Assembly (NCBI GenBank): GCA_965243335.1
Contig: OZ251545.1
Span: 4,464,001 to 4,528,000, forward strand
Length of the DNA: 64,000 bases
Direction: 5' to 3'
DNA from: JAJDXW01 sp965243335
Lineage (GTDB): Bacteria > Pseudomonadota > Gammaproteobacteria > HK1
Shown: piece by piece, positions 46,403 to 54,344 of the stretch
How the letters are laid out: the number at the start of each line of letters is the position of its first letter
How positions within the stretch are numbered: position 1 is the first letter of the stretch
Notes under the pieces: model-generated
Databases searched by the model: none
Told to the model about the DNA's origin: nothing
Seen by the model: the letters and a program-made list of their open reading frames with translations, nothing else
Program-made: the position numbers and the translations under genes

Positions 46403-47595
46403 GCCCCGCCCCGCCCGATCCGCCCGGCCTGCCGGACCCACCCCGAGACCTCCTCCCAGGAGACGTTCGTCGTCGTGATCGCGGCGAGGAGCACGACCCC
46501 GATGAGCATCTGGAACGCATAGGGCGAGATCCCGAGCAGGTTGAGCCCGTTCTGGGTGATCGCGATGAGGAGCACCCCGAGGATGACCCCGAGGATCGTC
46601 CCCCGGCCGCCGCCGAGGCGGGCGCCCCCGAGGACTACCGCCGCGAGCACGTCCAGCTCGCGCCCGTAGAGCGCGTTCGGGACGACCTCCTGCACGTAGT
46701 GCGCCTGCATGAGCCCCGCCACCCCGGCGCAGACCCCGAGCCACCCGTAGGCGAGGAAGTGCATCGCGGCGACGTTGACCCCGATCCGGCGCGCCCCCTC
46801 GGGGTTGTCGCCGAGCGCGAAGAGCTGCCTCCCCACGTTGAGCCGGCGGAGCAGCGCCCAGGTCGCGAGCACGGTGATCACGGTCGCGGCCACCGGCAGG
46901 GTGATCTCCGCGAAGTCCCCGCTCGCGGTCTCGTACTCGAAGAGGATCACCCGGTCGAGCCACCAGTCGGGCAGGTCGTAGATCGAGACCCCCCGGGTGA
47001 AGAACATGAGGAACCCGAAGAACACGTTGAAGGTGGCGATGGTCACCACGATCGAGATGATGCGGAAGTAGTGGATGAGGGTCGCGTTCAGCGCCCCGAG
47101 GAGGAAGCCGAAGGCCATCGCGAACGCGATCCCCGACACCCAGCTCCCCCCGCCGAGGGACAGGACCGCGAGCGCGGTGAGGTACTGGACGACGGAGGCG
47201 CCGACCGCGAACGAGATGTCGATCCCGCCCGCCACCAGCACCACGAGGAGCCCGGCCGCGAAGATGAGGTTGATGGCGCTGATGTTGAGGAGGTCGAACA
47301 GGTTGGCGAGGGTGAGGAAGGTGTCGGTGGCGAGGCCGAGGGCGGCGCCGATGACGACGATGACGAGGACGAGCCAGCCCTCGGTGGAGGCGGGGCGGAG
47401 GAGCCGCGGGAATCGCCGGAGCGGCGGGCGTAGCCCGGGGCGCGGCCGTCCGTCCGGCTCGCGGCCGTGCTCGCGGGGGTGCGCACCTTCGCCGCGCGGG
47501 TCCGTCCCCCGCCCGGCTCCTTGCCCGGTCCCGCGCGGGTCCGTCCCCCGTCCCGCCCCTCGCACGGCCTCCTGTCCTGCCCGCCTCTCAGCCAT
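46399..47595 (-). CDS. Sugar ABC transporter permease, first subunit
   Basis: BPD_transp_2 permease of 398 residues. A hydrophilic Gly/Arg-rich start of about 50 residues precedes membrane spans WLVLVIVVIGAALGLATDTF and VLVAGGIDISFAVGAS (the family's AGGIDLSVG-like motif), then FNVFFGFLMFFTRGVSIYD, ALGDNPEGARRIGVNVAAMH and ARLGGGRGTILGVILGVLL. ATG 47595 overlaps the ATPase stop by 8 nt (ATGGCTGA). Confidence 0.88.
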   Translation of the reverse strand: MAERRAGQEAVRGAGRGTDPRGTGQGAGRGTDPRGEGAHPREHGREPDGRPRPGLRPPLRRFPRLLRPASTEGWLVLVIVVIGAALGLATDTFLTLANLFDLLNISAINLIFAAGLLVVLVAGGIDISFAVGASVVQYLTALAVLSLGGGSWVSGIAFAMAFGFLLGALNATLIHYFRIISIVVTIATFNVFFGFLMFFTRGVSIYDLPDWWLDRVILFEYETASGDFAEITLPVAATVITVLATWALLRRLNVGRQLFALGDNPEGARRIGVNVAAMHFLAYGWLGVCAGVAGLMQAHYVQEVVPNALYGRELDVLAAVVLGGARLGGGRGTILGVILGVLLIAITQNGLNLLGISPYAFQMLIGVVLLAAITTTNVSWEEVSGWVRQAGRIGRGGA

Positions 47596-49198
47596 AGACC
47601 GCCTCCTCCAGCGCCTCGAGGCTCGTCTCCCCCGGGCGGTGCTCGCCCGCGATTCTCCCGCCCCGCACGTGCAGGATTCGGTCCGCGTTGTGGTAGACCT
47701 CCGGCGCCTCGTCGGAGATGAGGAGGATCGCCATCCCCCGTTCGGCAAGGTCGCGCACGATCTCGAAGATCGCGGCCCGTGCGCCGACGTCGACCCCCAC
47801 CGTCGGCGCGTCGAGGATGAGCACTCGGGGCGTGGTGGCGAGCCACTTCGCGAGCACCACCCGCTGCTGGTTGCCGCCCGAGAGGGTCGTCACCGGGTCC
47901 TCGGGCGTCCCGATCCGGATCGAGAGGTCCCGGACCCAGTCGCGCACCGTCCCCGCCTTGCGCTCCCCGTCGATGAACCAGCGAAGGCGCCGCAACCGTT
48001 CGAGCACGGTCACCGTCACGTTGTCCGCGATCGACTGCGCCTGCACGAGGCCGAGGGTCAGCCGGTCCTCCGACACGTAGGCGATGCCGGCCGCGATCGC
48101 GTCGCGGTTGGAGCCGAGAACGAGGCGCGCCCCGTCGAGCCGGACCTCGCCCGCGTCCGGGCGGGTCATCCCGAACAGGCTCAGGGCGAGCTCGGTCCGC
48201 CCCGCCCCGAGGAGCCCGGTGAGGCCGAGGATCTCGCCCCGATGGAGCCGGAACGACACGTCCTCGTACTCGCCGCGCCGGCCGAGCCCCCGCACTTCGA
48301 GCACCGGGTCGCCGCCGGTCCGGTCCCGGGCGTGCACCGTGGTGTCGAGGGCATGGCCGGTCATCAGCTCCGCGAGCCGATGGTGGGTGATGCGGCCGGC
48401 TTCGAAGACCCCGACCCGCCGGCTGTCGCGGAGCACGGTGATCCGCTCCGCGATCTCGATCAGCTCGACCAGCCGGTGGCTCACGAAGACGACCGCGATG
48501 CCGTCGGCGGAGAGCCGGCGCACCACCGCGAGCAGCGCGCGGGTCTCCGACTGGGTGAGCGAGGCGGTCGGCTCGTCCATGAACACGATCGCCGCCTCCG
48601 CGACGAGGGCGCGGCAGATCGCGACCACCTGGCGGTTGGCGATGGAGAGGGACTGTACGGGCCGGTCGAGGTCCAGCTCGAAGCCGAGGCGCCCGAGCAT
48701 CGCGCGCGCGGTCCGGCGCATCTCGCGGCGGCGCGAGGGCCGCGGCCAGAGCCCGAGATTGCGCTCGAAGGCGATGTTCTCCGCCACGCTGAGATGCGGG
48801 AAGAGGGCGAGGTCCTGCCAGATGACCTGCACCCCGAGGCGGCGCGCCTCGCCGGGGGTAAGCCCTTCGCAGCGCCGCCCGCCGAACTCGATGGTTCCCC
48901 CGGGGTTCGGCTGGTAGACCCCGCTCACGATCTTGATGAGGGTGCTCTTCCCGGAGCCGTTCTCCCCCGCGAGGCAGTGGATCTCGCCGGGGGCGACCTC
49001 GAAGTCGACGTCGACCAGCGCGTCGACCCCGCCGAAGTTCTTGGAGATCCCGGCGAGGCGAAGGGCGGGCGGGGGGCCGCCCGGGGAGTCCGGCGCGAGG
49101 CCGGGCGCGGGGGAGCCGGGGTCCGCAGGGGCGGCGGTCGGGACCGGAACCGGAACGGGGGCCGGGGCTTCGCGCTCGTGGCCGGACACGGCGGTCAT
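47588..49198 (-). CDS. Sugar ABC transporter ATP-binding protein (double domain)
   Basis: Carbohydrate uptake-2 ATPase of 536 residues. Domain 1: Walker A GENGSGKSTLIKIVSG, signature-like SLSIANRQVVAICRAL, Walker B FMDEPTASLTQSE, switch VVFVSHRLVELIEIAER. Domain 2: degenerate GLLGAGRTEL, signature LSGGNQQRVVLAKWLATTP, ILDAPTVGVDVGARAAIFE. The first 45 residues are Pro/Ala-rich low complexity. It follows the binding-protein gene after a 273-bp gap that contains a strong hairpin. Confidence 0.92.
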   Translation of the reverse strand: MTAVSGHEREAPAPVPVPVPTAAPADPGSPAPGLAPDSPGGPPPALRLAGISKNFGGVDALVDVDFEVAPGEIHCLAGENGSGKSTLIKIVSGVYQPNPGGTIEFGGRRCEGLTPGEARRLGVQVIWQDLALFPHLSVAENIAFERNLGLWPRPSRRREMRRTARAMLGRLGFELDLDRPVQSLSIANRQVVAICRALVAEAAIVFMDEPTASLTQSETRALLAVVRRLSADGIAVVFVSHRLVELIEIAERITVLRDSRRVGVFEAGRITHHRLAELMTGHALDTTVHARDRTGGDPVLEVRGLGRRGEYEDVSFRLHRGEILGLTGLLGAGRTELALSLFGMTRPDAGEVRLDGARLVLGSNRDAIAAGIAYVSEDRLTLGLVQAQSIADNVTVTVLERLRRLRWFIDGERKAGTVRDWVRDLSIRIGTPEDPVTTLSGGNQQRVVLAKWLATTPRVLILDAPTVGVDVGARAAIFEIVRDLAERGMAILLISDEAPEVYHNADRILHVRGGRIAGEHRPGETSLEALEEAVYG

Positions 49199-49350
49199 GG
49201 CCGCCAGCCCTCCCGAACCCTCGGGACCGCCGGGATCGCCGGGGTCGGTCGGAGGGACGGGAGCGGCGGAGGGCTCGCGGTCACCGGAGCCTGCCGCGCG
49301 GCCGGGCCGAAGGCGGGCGGGCGCCCGCCTTGCCGCCGCATCGGGGCGGT

Positions 49351-49380
49351 CCGGGGGCCACTCGCGCGAGCGGCCCCCGG
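49351..49380 (-). terminator. GC-rich hairpin between binding-protein and ATPase genes
   Basis: CCGGGGGCC ... GGCCCCCGG, 9-bp perfect arms around ACTCGCGCGAGC, which is itself nearly palindromic. It lies about 90 nt after the binding-protein stop. Likely partial terminator or 3' stabiliser. No gene is seen in the rest of 49199-49471. Confidence 0.5.
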
Positions 49381-49471
49381 GGTCCGGCGTTCACGGCGGG
49401 ACAGCGAACGGCCGGGCGGGCGTCCCGGCCCCCCGGCTGCCGACTACCGGCCGCCGTGGGCCGCCGCCTCC

Positions 49472-50482
49472 CTAGAGGCCCATCTCGGCCAGCCCGTCGA
49501 CCGTGTCCTTGTTGAGGGCGACGAGCTGGTCGACGATGATGTTCCGGGTCTCGAAGTCGGGGTCGACCTCGCCCAGACCCTCGATCATCGTTCCCTTCTC
49601 GACCGCCATGCCCTTCTTCAGGTGGTCGGCCAGAGTGACGAACACGCGCCCGGCCTCCATCGGGTTCCACATGAACCCGCCGGTCAGCACGCCGTCGTGG
49701 ACGAGGCGTCGCCCCTGCCCCGGCGAGAACGGCCCGAGCACGTGCACCTTGCCGGTCTTGCGGCGCTCCTGCACCGCCCGCCCGGCGCCGATCGGCCCCT
49801 GGCTGCCGAACGCGAGGAAGCCGCCGAGGTCGGGATGGGCGCGCATGAGGTCGAGGGCGGTCGCGCGGGAGTCGTCCACGCTCTCCGCCACGCCGAAGCG
49901 ATCCGCCACCTTGACCATCCCGGGATGATTCGCGGCGAGCCACGCGATGGCCGCATCCGCCCACGCGTTGTGGAGCGGCACGGTGAGCGACCCGACGTAG
50001 ACCGCGTACTTGCCTTCGCCGCCCATCTTGTCGGCGAGCATCATCGCGTGCGCCTCGCCGAAGCCGGTCGAGGAGGCGAGCTCGAAGTTCCAGTCGACGT
50101 TCTTCTGGTCGGGCGACTCGTGGGTGATCACGAGGATGCCCTGCTCGCGGGCGCGGGCGAGCACCGGCTCCAGGACCTCGGCGTCGTTGGGGACGACGCC
50201 GATCGCGTCCACGCCCTGGGCGATGAGGTCCTCGACGGCGCGCACCTGGAGCGCGGGGTCGGCGCTCGTCGGGCCCACCATCCAGGCGTCCCAGCCGAGC
50301 TCCTTGGCGCGGGCCTCGATGCCGACTTCCATGGCGTTGAACCAGGGGATGCCGCCGATCTTGACGACGACCCCCATGCGGGGCTCGTCGGCGGCGGAGG
50401 GGGCGGTCGCGAGGGCCGCGGCGAGGGCCGCGGCGCCCGCCGCGGCAAGGATCGCGCGGCGGCGGATGGTTCCGGATTGCAT
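49472..50482 (-). CDS. Sugar ABC transporter substrate-binding protein (ribose/rhamnose/AI-2-like)
   Basis: Periplasmic binding protein of the type 1 sugar family (Peripla_BP_4), 336 residues. The N-terminus (TIRRRAILAAAGAAALAAAL) is a signal peptide with consecutive Arg, so Tat export is possible; cleavage is near SAADEP. Binding-fold motifs are VVVKIGGIPWFNAMEVGIEA, LIAQGVDAIGVVPNDAEVLE, ITHESPDQKNVDWN and FLAFGSQGPIGAGRAVQER. This resembles RhaS/LsrB-like proteins. First gene of the minus-strand importer. A nearby ketose-3-epimerase-like gene and kinase point to a ketose or related sugar as ligand, by inference. Confidence 0.88.
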   Translation of the reverse strand: MQSGTIRRRAILAAAGAAALAAALATAPSAADEPRMGVVVKIGGIPWFNAMEVGIEARAKELGWDAWMVGPTSADPALQVRAVEDLIAQGVDAIGVVPNDAEVLEPVLARAREQGILVITHESPDQKNVDWNFELASSTGFGEAHAMMLADKMGGEGKYAVYVGSLTVPLHNAWADAAIAWLAANHPGMVKVADRFGVAESVDDSRATALDLMRAHPDLGGFLAFGSQGPIGAGRAVQERRKTGKVHVLGPFSPGQGRRLVHDGVLTGGFMWNPMEAGRVFVTLADHLKKGMAVEKGTMIEGLGEVDPDFETRNIIVDQLVALNKDTVDGLAEMGL

Positions 50483-50973
50483 GGCTTTCTCCTGAATCCT
50501 GCTGACTGTAGACCCGTTCCCGACGTGGCCCCGAGGGTGGCCCGAGGCGGTCCGGCTACCCGCCGCCGGGGCTCGATCCGCCCGACAGGGGGGCGAAAGA
50601 GTACCAGAACGGCGTTTGCGTCAGCGGGGCCGGGAACATGGCGAGGCATGTGCGCGGCAGGGATCCTCGCCAGGCGCGCCTCTCGCGGGCGCTCCTGGGA
50701 ACGCGGGAGTCCCGCCCACCTTCGTCATTCCCGCGAAAGCGGGAATCCAAGCGTCCTGGGAACGCTTGTGTCCCGCGCGCTTCCTCCTTTTCCCATGTAC
50801 GGCGCGCCGAATCCCTACGGCCGTCGGGCGGTTCTCCCCTGTTGCGGGTCCTGCGCTTCCTGCATCCTGTGGCCCGTCACACGCGGTTTGGGGCCGGCGC
50901 ATGGCTGTGGTACCGTCGTTCGCGGCGCATCTCCGGGAGGAGGCGTCCGCCCGCCGTATCGAGGAGCTTGCCG
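50483..50973. other. Intergenic region rich in interspersed repeats
   Basis: Contains interspersed repeat copy 4 (50640-50720), a dRS3-like GTCATTCCCGCGAAAGCGGG element with AATCC (50724-50749) and another palindromic arm (50752-50780). No gene is recognised in the remaining sequence. Promoters for both the importer (leftward) and the Uma2 gene (rightward) must lie here, but I could not fix them. Confidence 0.55.
50640..50780 (+). repeat. Composite repeat: palindrome copy 4 plus dRS3-like element
   Basis: GGCATGTGCGCGGCAGGGAT...CTCCTGGGAACGCGGGAGTC is followed by GTCATTCCCGCGAAAGCGGG (50724-) and then CCTGGGAACGCTTGTGTCCC. Two repeat families are nested or adjacent here. Confidence 0.65.
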
Positions 50974-51636
50974 ATGAACCGACCGGTTCCATCGCCTGCC
51001 GCCGTTGAGTACCCGGACTCCGACGGCAAGCCGATGGCCGAGAACGACGCCCAGCGAGCCGCGATCATGTACGGCATCGGGGCGTTGGAGCTCTGGTTCG
51101 CCGACCGCGCGGACGTGTACGTGTCCGGGGACCTGCTCATCTACTACGTGGAGGGCGACCCGAGGAAGTCGGTCGCCCCCGACGTGTTCGTGGTGATCGG
51201 GGCGGAGGATCGGGAGCGCCGGACCTACAAGCTGTGGGAGGAGCCGAAGGCGCCGGACTTCGTGATGGAGGTCGCGTCGGAGAGCACGTGGGCCGACGAT
51301 CTGGGGAGGAAGAAGGACCTCTACGCGCGCCTGGGGGTGAAGGAGTACTGGCAGTACGACCCGAATTGGGAGTACCTGCCGTTCCAGCTCGGGGGGTGGC
51401 GGCTGTCGGAGGCGGGCTACGTCCGGCAACCGGCGGTCCGTTCCCTGGACGGCGCCCTGACCCTGCGGAGCGCGGTCCTCGGGCTCGACCTCCGGGTGAA
51501 GGGCCGGGAGATCCACTTCCACGATCCAGCCACGGGGCGCGACCTCCTCGGGCTCCACGAGGAGCACGCCGCCCGCCGGGCCGCCGAAGCGCGCGTCGCG
51601 GAGCTGGAGGCGCGGCTCCGCGAGCGAGGCGGCTGA
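50974..51636 (+). CDS. Uma2-family putative endonuclease
   Basis: PD-(D/E)XK-fold protein of the Uma2 (DUF820) family, 220 residues, common in cyanobacteria and some proteobacteria and of unknown substrate. Core motifs are SVAPDVFVVIGAEDRERRTY, APDFVMEVASEST (Asp and Glu of the active site), and GRKKDLYARLGVKEYWQYDP (Lys). A C-terminal helix ends HAARRAAEARVAELEARLRE. ATG 50974 matches the usual start; the open frame upstream encodes repeat sequence. Confidence 0.85.
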   Translation: MNRPVPSPAAVEYPDSDGKPMAENDAQRAAIMYGIGALELWFADRADVYVSGDLLIYYVEGDPRKSVAPDVFVVIGAEDRERRTYKLWEEPKAPDFVMEVASESTWADDLGRKKDLYARLGVKEYWQYDPNWEYLPFQLGGWRLSEAGYVRQPAVRSLDGALTLRSAVLGLDLRVKGREIHFHDPATGRDLLGLHEEHAARRAAEARVAELEARLRERGG

Positions 51637-51758
51637 GCAATGCCCAAGCCGACATCCAGATTGAGACGATTCCCGCTCTGGGCGCACGCGCTCGCCGACG
51701 CCGCCACGGCGGCGGCTGAGCGACGCCCAGGCCGACATCCAGGCTGAGACAATTCCCG
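51631..51758 (+). repeat. Imperfect 45-bp direct repeat
   Basis: GGCTGAGCAATGCCCAAGCC...ATTCCCG at 51631-51675 recurs at 51714-51758 with 39 of 45 bases identical (83-bp period). It starts in the last codons of the Uma2 gene, each copy beginning with a GGC TGA. It looks like a tandem duplication of the gene's 3' end. Confidence 0.65.
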
Positions 51759-51772
51759 AGGAGAGCGAGACG

Positions 51773-52624
51773 ATGGCGATTCTGGGCGTGCACACCCTGG
51801 CCGTGGCCCCGGCCTGGACACCGGCCGCGGCGCGCGGGTTCCTCCCCTGGCTCAAGGAGTACGGGGTCGGTCTGATGGAGGTGCCGCTCCTCCGCCCGGA
51901 CGAGATCGATGCTTCCGGGACACGCGCGGTGGCCTCGGAGTTCGATATCCGGCTCGCCTGCTCGCTCGGGCTTCCCGGCACGATCGATTCGACGGGAGAC
52001 CCCGATTCCGCCATCGCCTTCCTGACCCGCGCGCTCGAGGTCGCCGCCCGCATCGAGGCCATCGCGCTGAGCGGGGTGACCTACGGCACGATCGGCCGGA
52101 CCTCCGGCGCGCCTCCGACCACACGCGAGCGCGACGCGGTGGCGCGCATCGTCGAAGGCGGGGCGCGCGCGGCCCGCGCCCGCGGCCTCCGGCTCGGGGT
52201 CGAGCCCTGCAACCGCTACGAGACCCACCTCGTCAACACGGTGGCGGACGCGGTGGAGATCATCGAGCGGGTCGGGGCGGACAACGTGTTCGTGCATCCC
52301 GACAGCTACCACATGAACATCGAGGAGGCGGGCATGGCGCGCGGGATCGCGGACGCAGGCGGGCATCTCGGCTACGTCCACGCCTCGGAGGCCAACCGGG
52401 GGGTTCCGGGGCGCGGCTGCCTCGACTGGGCGGGCCTCTGCCAGGGCCTCGCGGAGGCGGAGTTCAACGGGCCGGTGGTGCTGGAGAGCTTCGTCCACCT
52501 CGACCCGGACATCGCGGCCGGCCTCGCGGTGTGGCGGCCGGTCGCGGAGCGCCCCGAGGAGGTCATCGACGTCGGCCTGCCCTTCCTGCGCGAGCACGCG
52601 GCGGCGGCCGGCCTCCCCCTGTAG
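51773..52624 (+). CDS. Sugar phosphate isomerase/epimerase, ketose 3-epimerase-like
   Basis: TIM-barrel AP_endonuc_2-family protein of 283 residues. Active-site motifs match D-tagatose/D-psicose 3-epimerases: GVEPCNRYETHLVNT (catalytic Glu), HPDSYHMNIEEAGM (metal ligands), LGYVHASEANRGVPGRG and PVVLESFVH (second catalytic Glu). Probably interconverts ketohexoses or related sugars using a divalent metal. Same strand as the kinase 58 bp downstream and beside a sugar importer, giving a plausible uptake-epimerise-phosphorylate route. Confidence 0.85.
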   Translation: MAILGVHTLAVAPAWTPAAARGFLPWLKEYGVGLMEVPLLRPDEIDASGTRAVASEFDIRLACSLGLPGTIDSTGDPDSAIAFLTRALEVAARIEAIALSGVTYGTIGRTSGAPPTTRERDAVARIVEGGARAARARGLRLGVEPCNRYETHLVNTVADAVEIIERVGADNVFVHPDSYHMNIEEAGMARGIADAGGHLGYVHASEANRGVPGRGCLDWAGLCQGLAEAEFNGPVVLESFVHLDPDIAAGLAVWRPVAERPEEVIDVGLPFLREHAAAAGLPL

Positions 52625-52682
52625 GCCCGCCGGCCCGCCCCCCGCCGGTTCCGTTCTGACGGGACGATGGCCGCGCCGGGAG

Positions 52683-53396
52683 ATGGTGGGCTCCGTAACA
52701 GAAGCAGGCGGTGTCGAGGCGGCGGTCGAGCGGGTGCTCGCCGCGCTCCCGCCCGACGCCGCGAGCCGCGGGCGGCGGTTCCTCCTCGGCATCGCGGGGC
52801 CTCCGGCCGCTGGCAAGTCGACCCTCGCGGCGGCGCTTCGCGACGCCCTGAACCGGGACCGGGGGGCGGGCGGGAACGGCGGAAGCGGAGACGGGGGCGA
52901 GGGCCGGGGCGAGGTCGCGGCCATCGCGGGGCTCGACGGCTTCCACTACGACGATCGGGTGCTCCTCGCCCGCGGGCACCTGCCCCGGAAAGGCGCGCCG
53001 TTCACCTTCGACTCGGCGGGCTACGCGGCGATGCTCGAACGTCTCGCGGCGCCCTCCCGCGAAGCGGTCGCCATCCCGGTGTTCGACCGGGAGCTCGAGC
53101 TCTCGCGGGCCGCCGCGGCGGTCGTCGAGCCCTGCCACCGCATCGTGATCACCGAAGGGAACTACCTCCTCCTCGCCGACGACGGGTGGCGCCCCGTCCG
53201 CCACCGCCTCGACCTCTCCGTGTTCCTCGACGTGCCCGCGGAGGAGCTTCGGCGGCGGCTGATGGCCCGCTGGCTCGACCACGGGTACGGCCCGGCCGAG
53301 GCGAAGGAGAAGACCGAGGCCAACGACCTCGTCAACGCCCGGCTGGTGATGGAGACCTCGGCGCCCCCCGACCTCCGCCTCCGCGCCCCCGGCTGA
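52683..53396 (+). CDS. Nucleoside/sugar kinase of the uridine kinase-FrcK group
   Basis: P-loop kinase of 237 residues. Walker A is GIAGPPAAGKSTLAAAL (from residue 36); then the family block GLDGFHYDDRVLLARGHLPR, the nucleophile-region VFDRELELSRAAAA, ITEGNYLLLADDGWRPVRHR, and a C-terminal basic segment. This pattern is shared with the FrcK-type kinases encoded with fructose importers (frcBCAK). A Gly/Asn-rich insert (GGNGGSGDGGEGRGE) near residue 62 is unusual. Likely phosphorylates the product of the upstream epimerase or the imported sugar. Confidence 0.8.
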   Translation: MVGSVTEAGGVEAAVERVLAALPPDAASRGRRFLLGIAGPPAAGKSTLAAALRDALNRDRGAGGNGGSGDGGEGRGEVAAIAGLDGFHYDDRVLLARGHLPRKGAPFTFDSAGYAAMLERLAAPSREAVAIPVFDRELELSRAAAAVVEPCHRIVITEGNYLLLADDGWRPVRHRLDLSVFLDVPAEELRRRLMARWLDHGYGPAEAKEKTEANDLVNARLVMETSAPPDLRLRAPG

Positions 53397-53514
53397 CCCG
53401 CGCCCCGTCCCCCGCCAAGCCCGACCCTCTCCCGTATCGCCCCGGCCCCCGCACATGGTCCGTCCGATGCCGGAACCGCAAGGCCGCCATGGGAACGAAG
53501 CGGCGGAGAGGACC

Positions 53515-54024
53515 TTACCTGCCGAGTCTTCTCATGATGGCCATGATGACGAGGAGGGCGCCTGCCCCACTCAACGCCTTGGCGAATTCCTCCATGATCC
53601 TCATGGCGATCCGGGATTGGGTTTCGTCTCCGAAAAACGCCATGCAGAGGACGAGCGCGGCAAACAGCAGGAAACCGCCCCCGCCCCCGATGACCAGGAG
53701 TCGGGTCAGGGAATGGGATTTCTCTTTCAGGGAATGGGATTTTTCTTCCTGGCGCTCCTCTGCGGCGAGTCGCTTCAGGTGATATTCGTGCTGGCGACGA
53801 TCGGACTCTTCGGTAACCTCGAGCGTCCGCGACGCCAGCTTGCTGCGCTCTTCCTGTATTCCTACACGCCGCTTCTCGATGTCGATGATGTCCTCGACGG
53901 CAGCCAGCGCCCGCGAGGATTCCTCGGGGGTGTCGGGAGCTTCCGGGGATTCATCGGATGAGAGGACCTCGCCTTCGATCGTGCCTTCGTCCCCCTGTTC
54001 GGCGCCGGTGGTCGGATCAGTCAT
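53515..54024 (-). CDS. Coiled-coil membrane protein of unknown function
   Basis: Protein of 169 residues: an acidic, Ser/Pro/Glu-rich N-terminus (TDPTTGAEQGDEGTIEGEVL), a coiled-coil stretch (EDIIDIEKRRVGIQEERSKL ... KRLAAEERQEEKSHSLKEKS), then two probable membrane spans (LLVIGGGGGFLLFAALVLCM and LSGAGALLVIMAIM). KSHSL occurs twice in tandem. It starts 1 nt after the stop of the 76-residue gene upstream, so the two are co-translated. No family recognised. Confidence 0.6.
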   Translation of the reverse strand: MTDPTTGAEQGDEGTIEGEVLSSDESPEAPDTPEESSRALAAVEDIIDIEKRRVGIQEERSKLASRTLEVTEESDRRQHEYHLKRLAAEERQEEKSHSLKEKSHSLTRLLVIGGGGGFLLFAALVLCMAFFGDETQSRIAMRIMEEFAKALSGAGALLVIMAIMRRLGR

Positions 54025-54025
54025 G

Positions 54026-54256
54026 TCAGAGGCCGCGCAAGATCCCCATCCCGAGTCGCGGGAGGGTCGGCAGACCATCGATCAGCTCGTCCGCCAGTGC
54101 GTCTGCGTACAGCTCCCGGTCGATCGCCACGACATCGAACCCTGCATAGGGTGACTTGACGATCCTGTAGAGCGGTGTCGGGCCGCTTGCGCTCTCCTTC
54201 CGCCGGCAGACCTCGCGCCACGCCTCTTCGTAGGTATTGGCGTGAATCACCTCCAT
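54026..54256 (-). CDS. Small protein of unknown function
   Basis: Protein of 76 residues: MEVIHANTYEEAWREVCRRK, then PLYRIVKSPYAGFDVVAIDR and a helical end ADALADELIDGLPTLPRL. The ribosome site is strong (GAGGAGAGG). First gene of a two-gene unit with the coiled-coil membrane protein. Unassigned; the size suggests a regulator or phage-like small protein. Confidence 0.55.
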   Translation of the reverse strand: MEVIHANTYEEAWREVCRRKESASGPTPLYRIVKSPYAGFDVVAIDRELYADALADELIDGLPTLPRLGMGILRGL

Positions 54257-54344
54257 GCTCCTCTCCTCCTCACCCCTTGGGCGGACGATGGTAGTGGATT
54301 CAAAGCCGAATTTGCAGCCCCAGCCCCGACCGGCGCGCGGAGGG

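Noticed and set aside
47075..50977. A 1300-codon plus-strand open frame across the sugar importer
   Set aside because: Antisense shadow of four recognised ABC transporter genes; no conserved motif.
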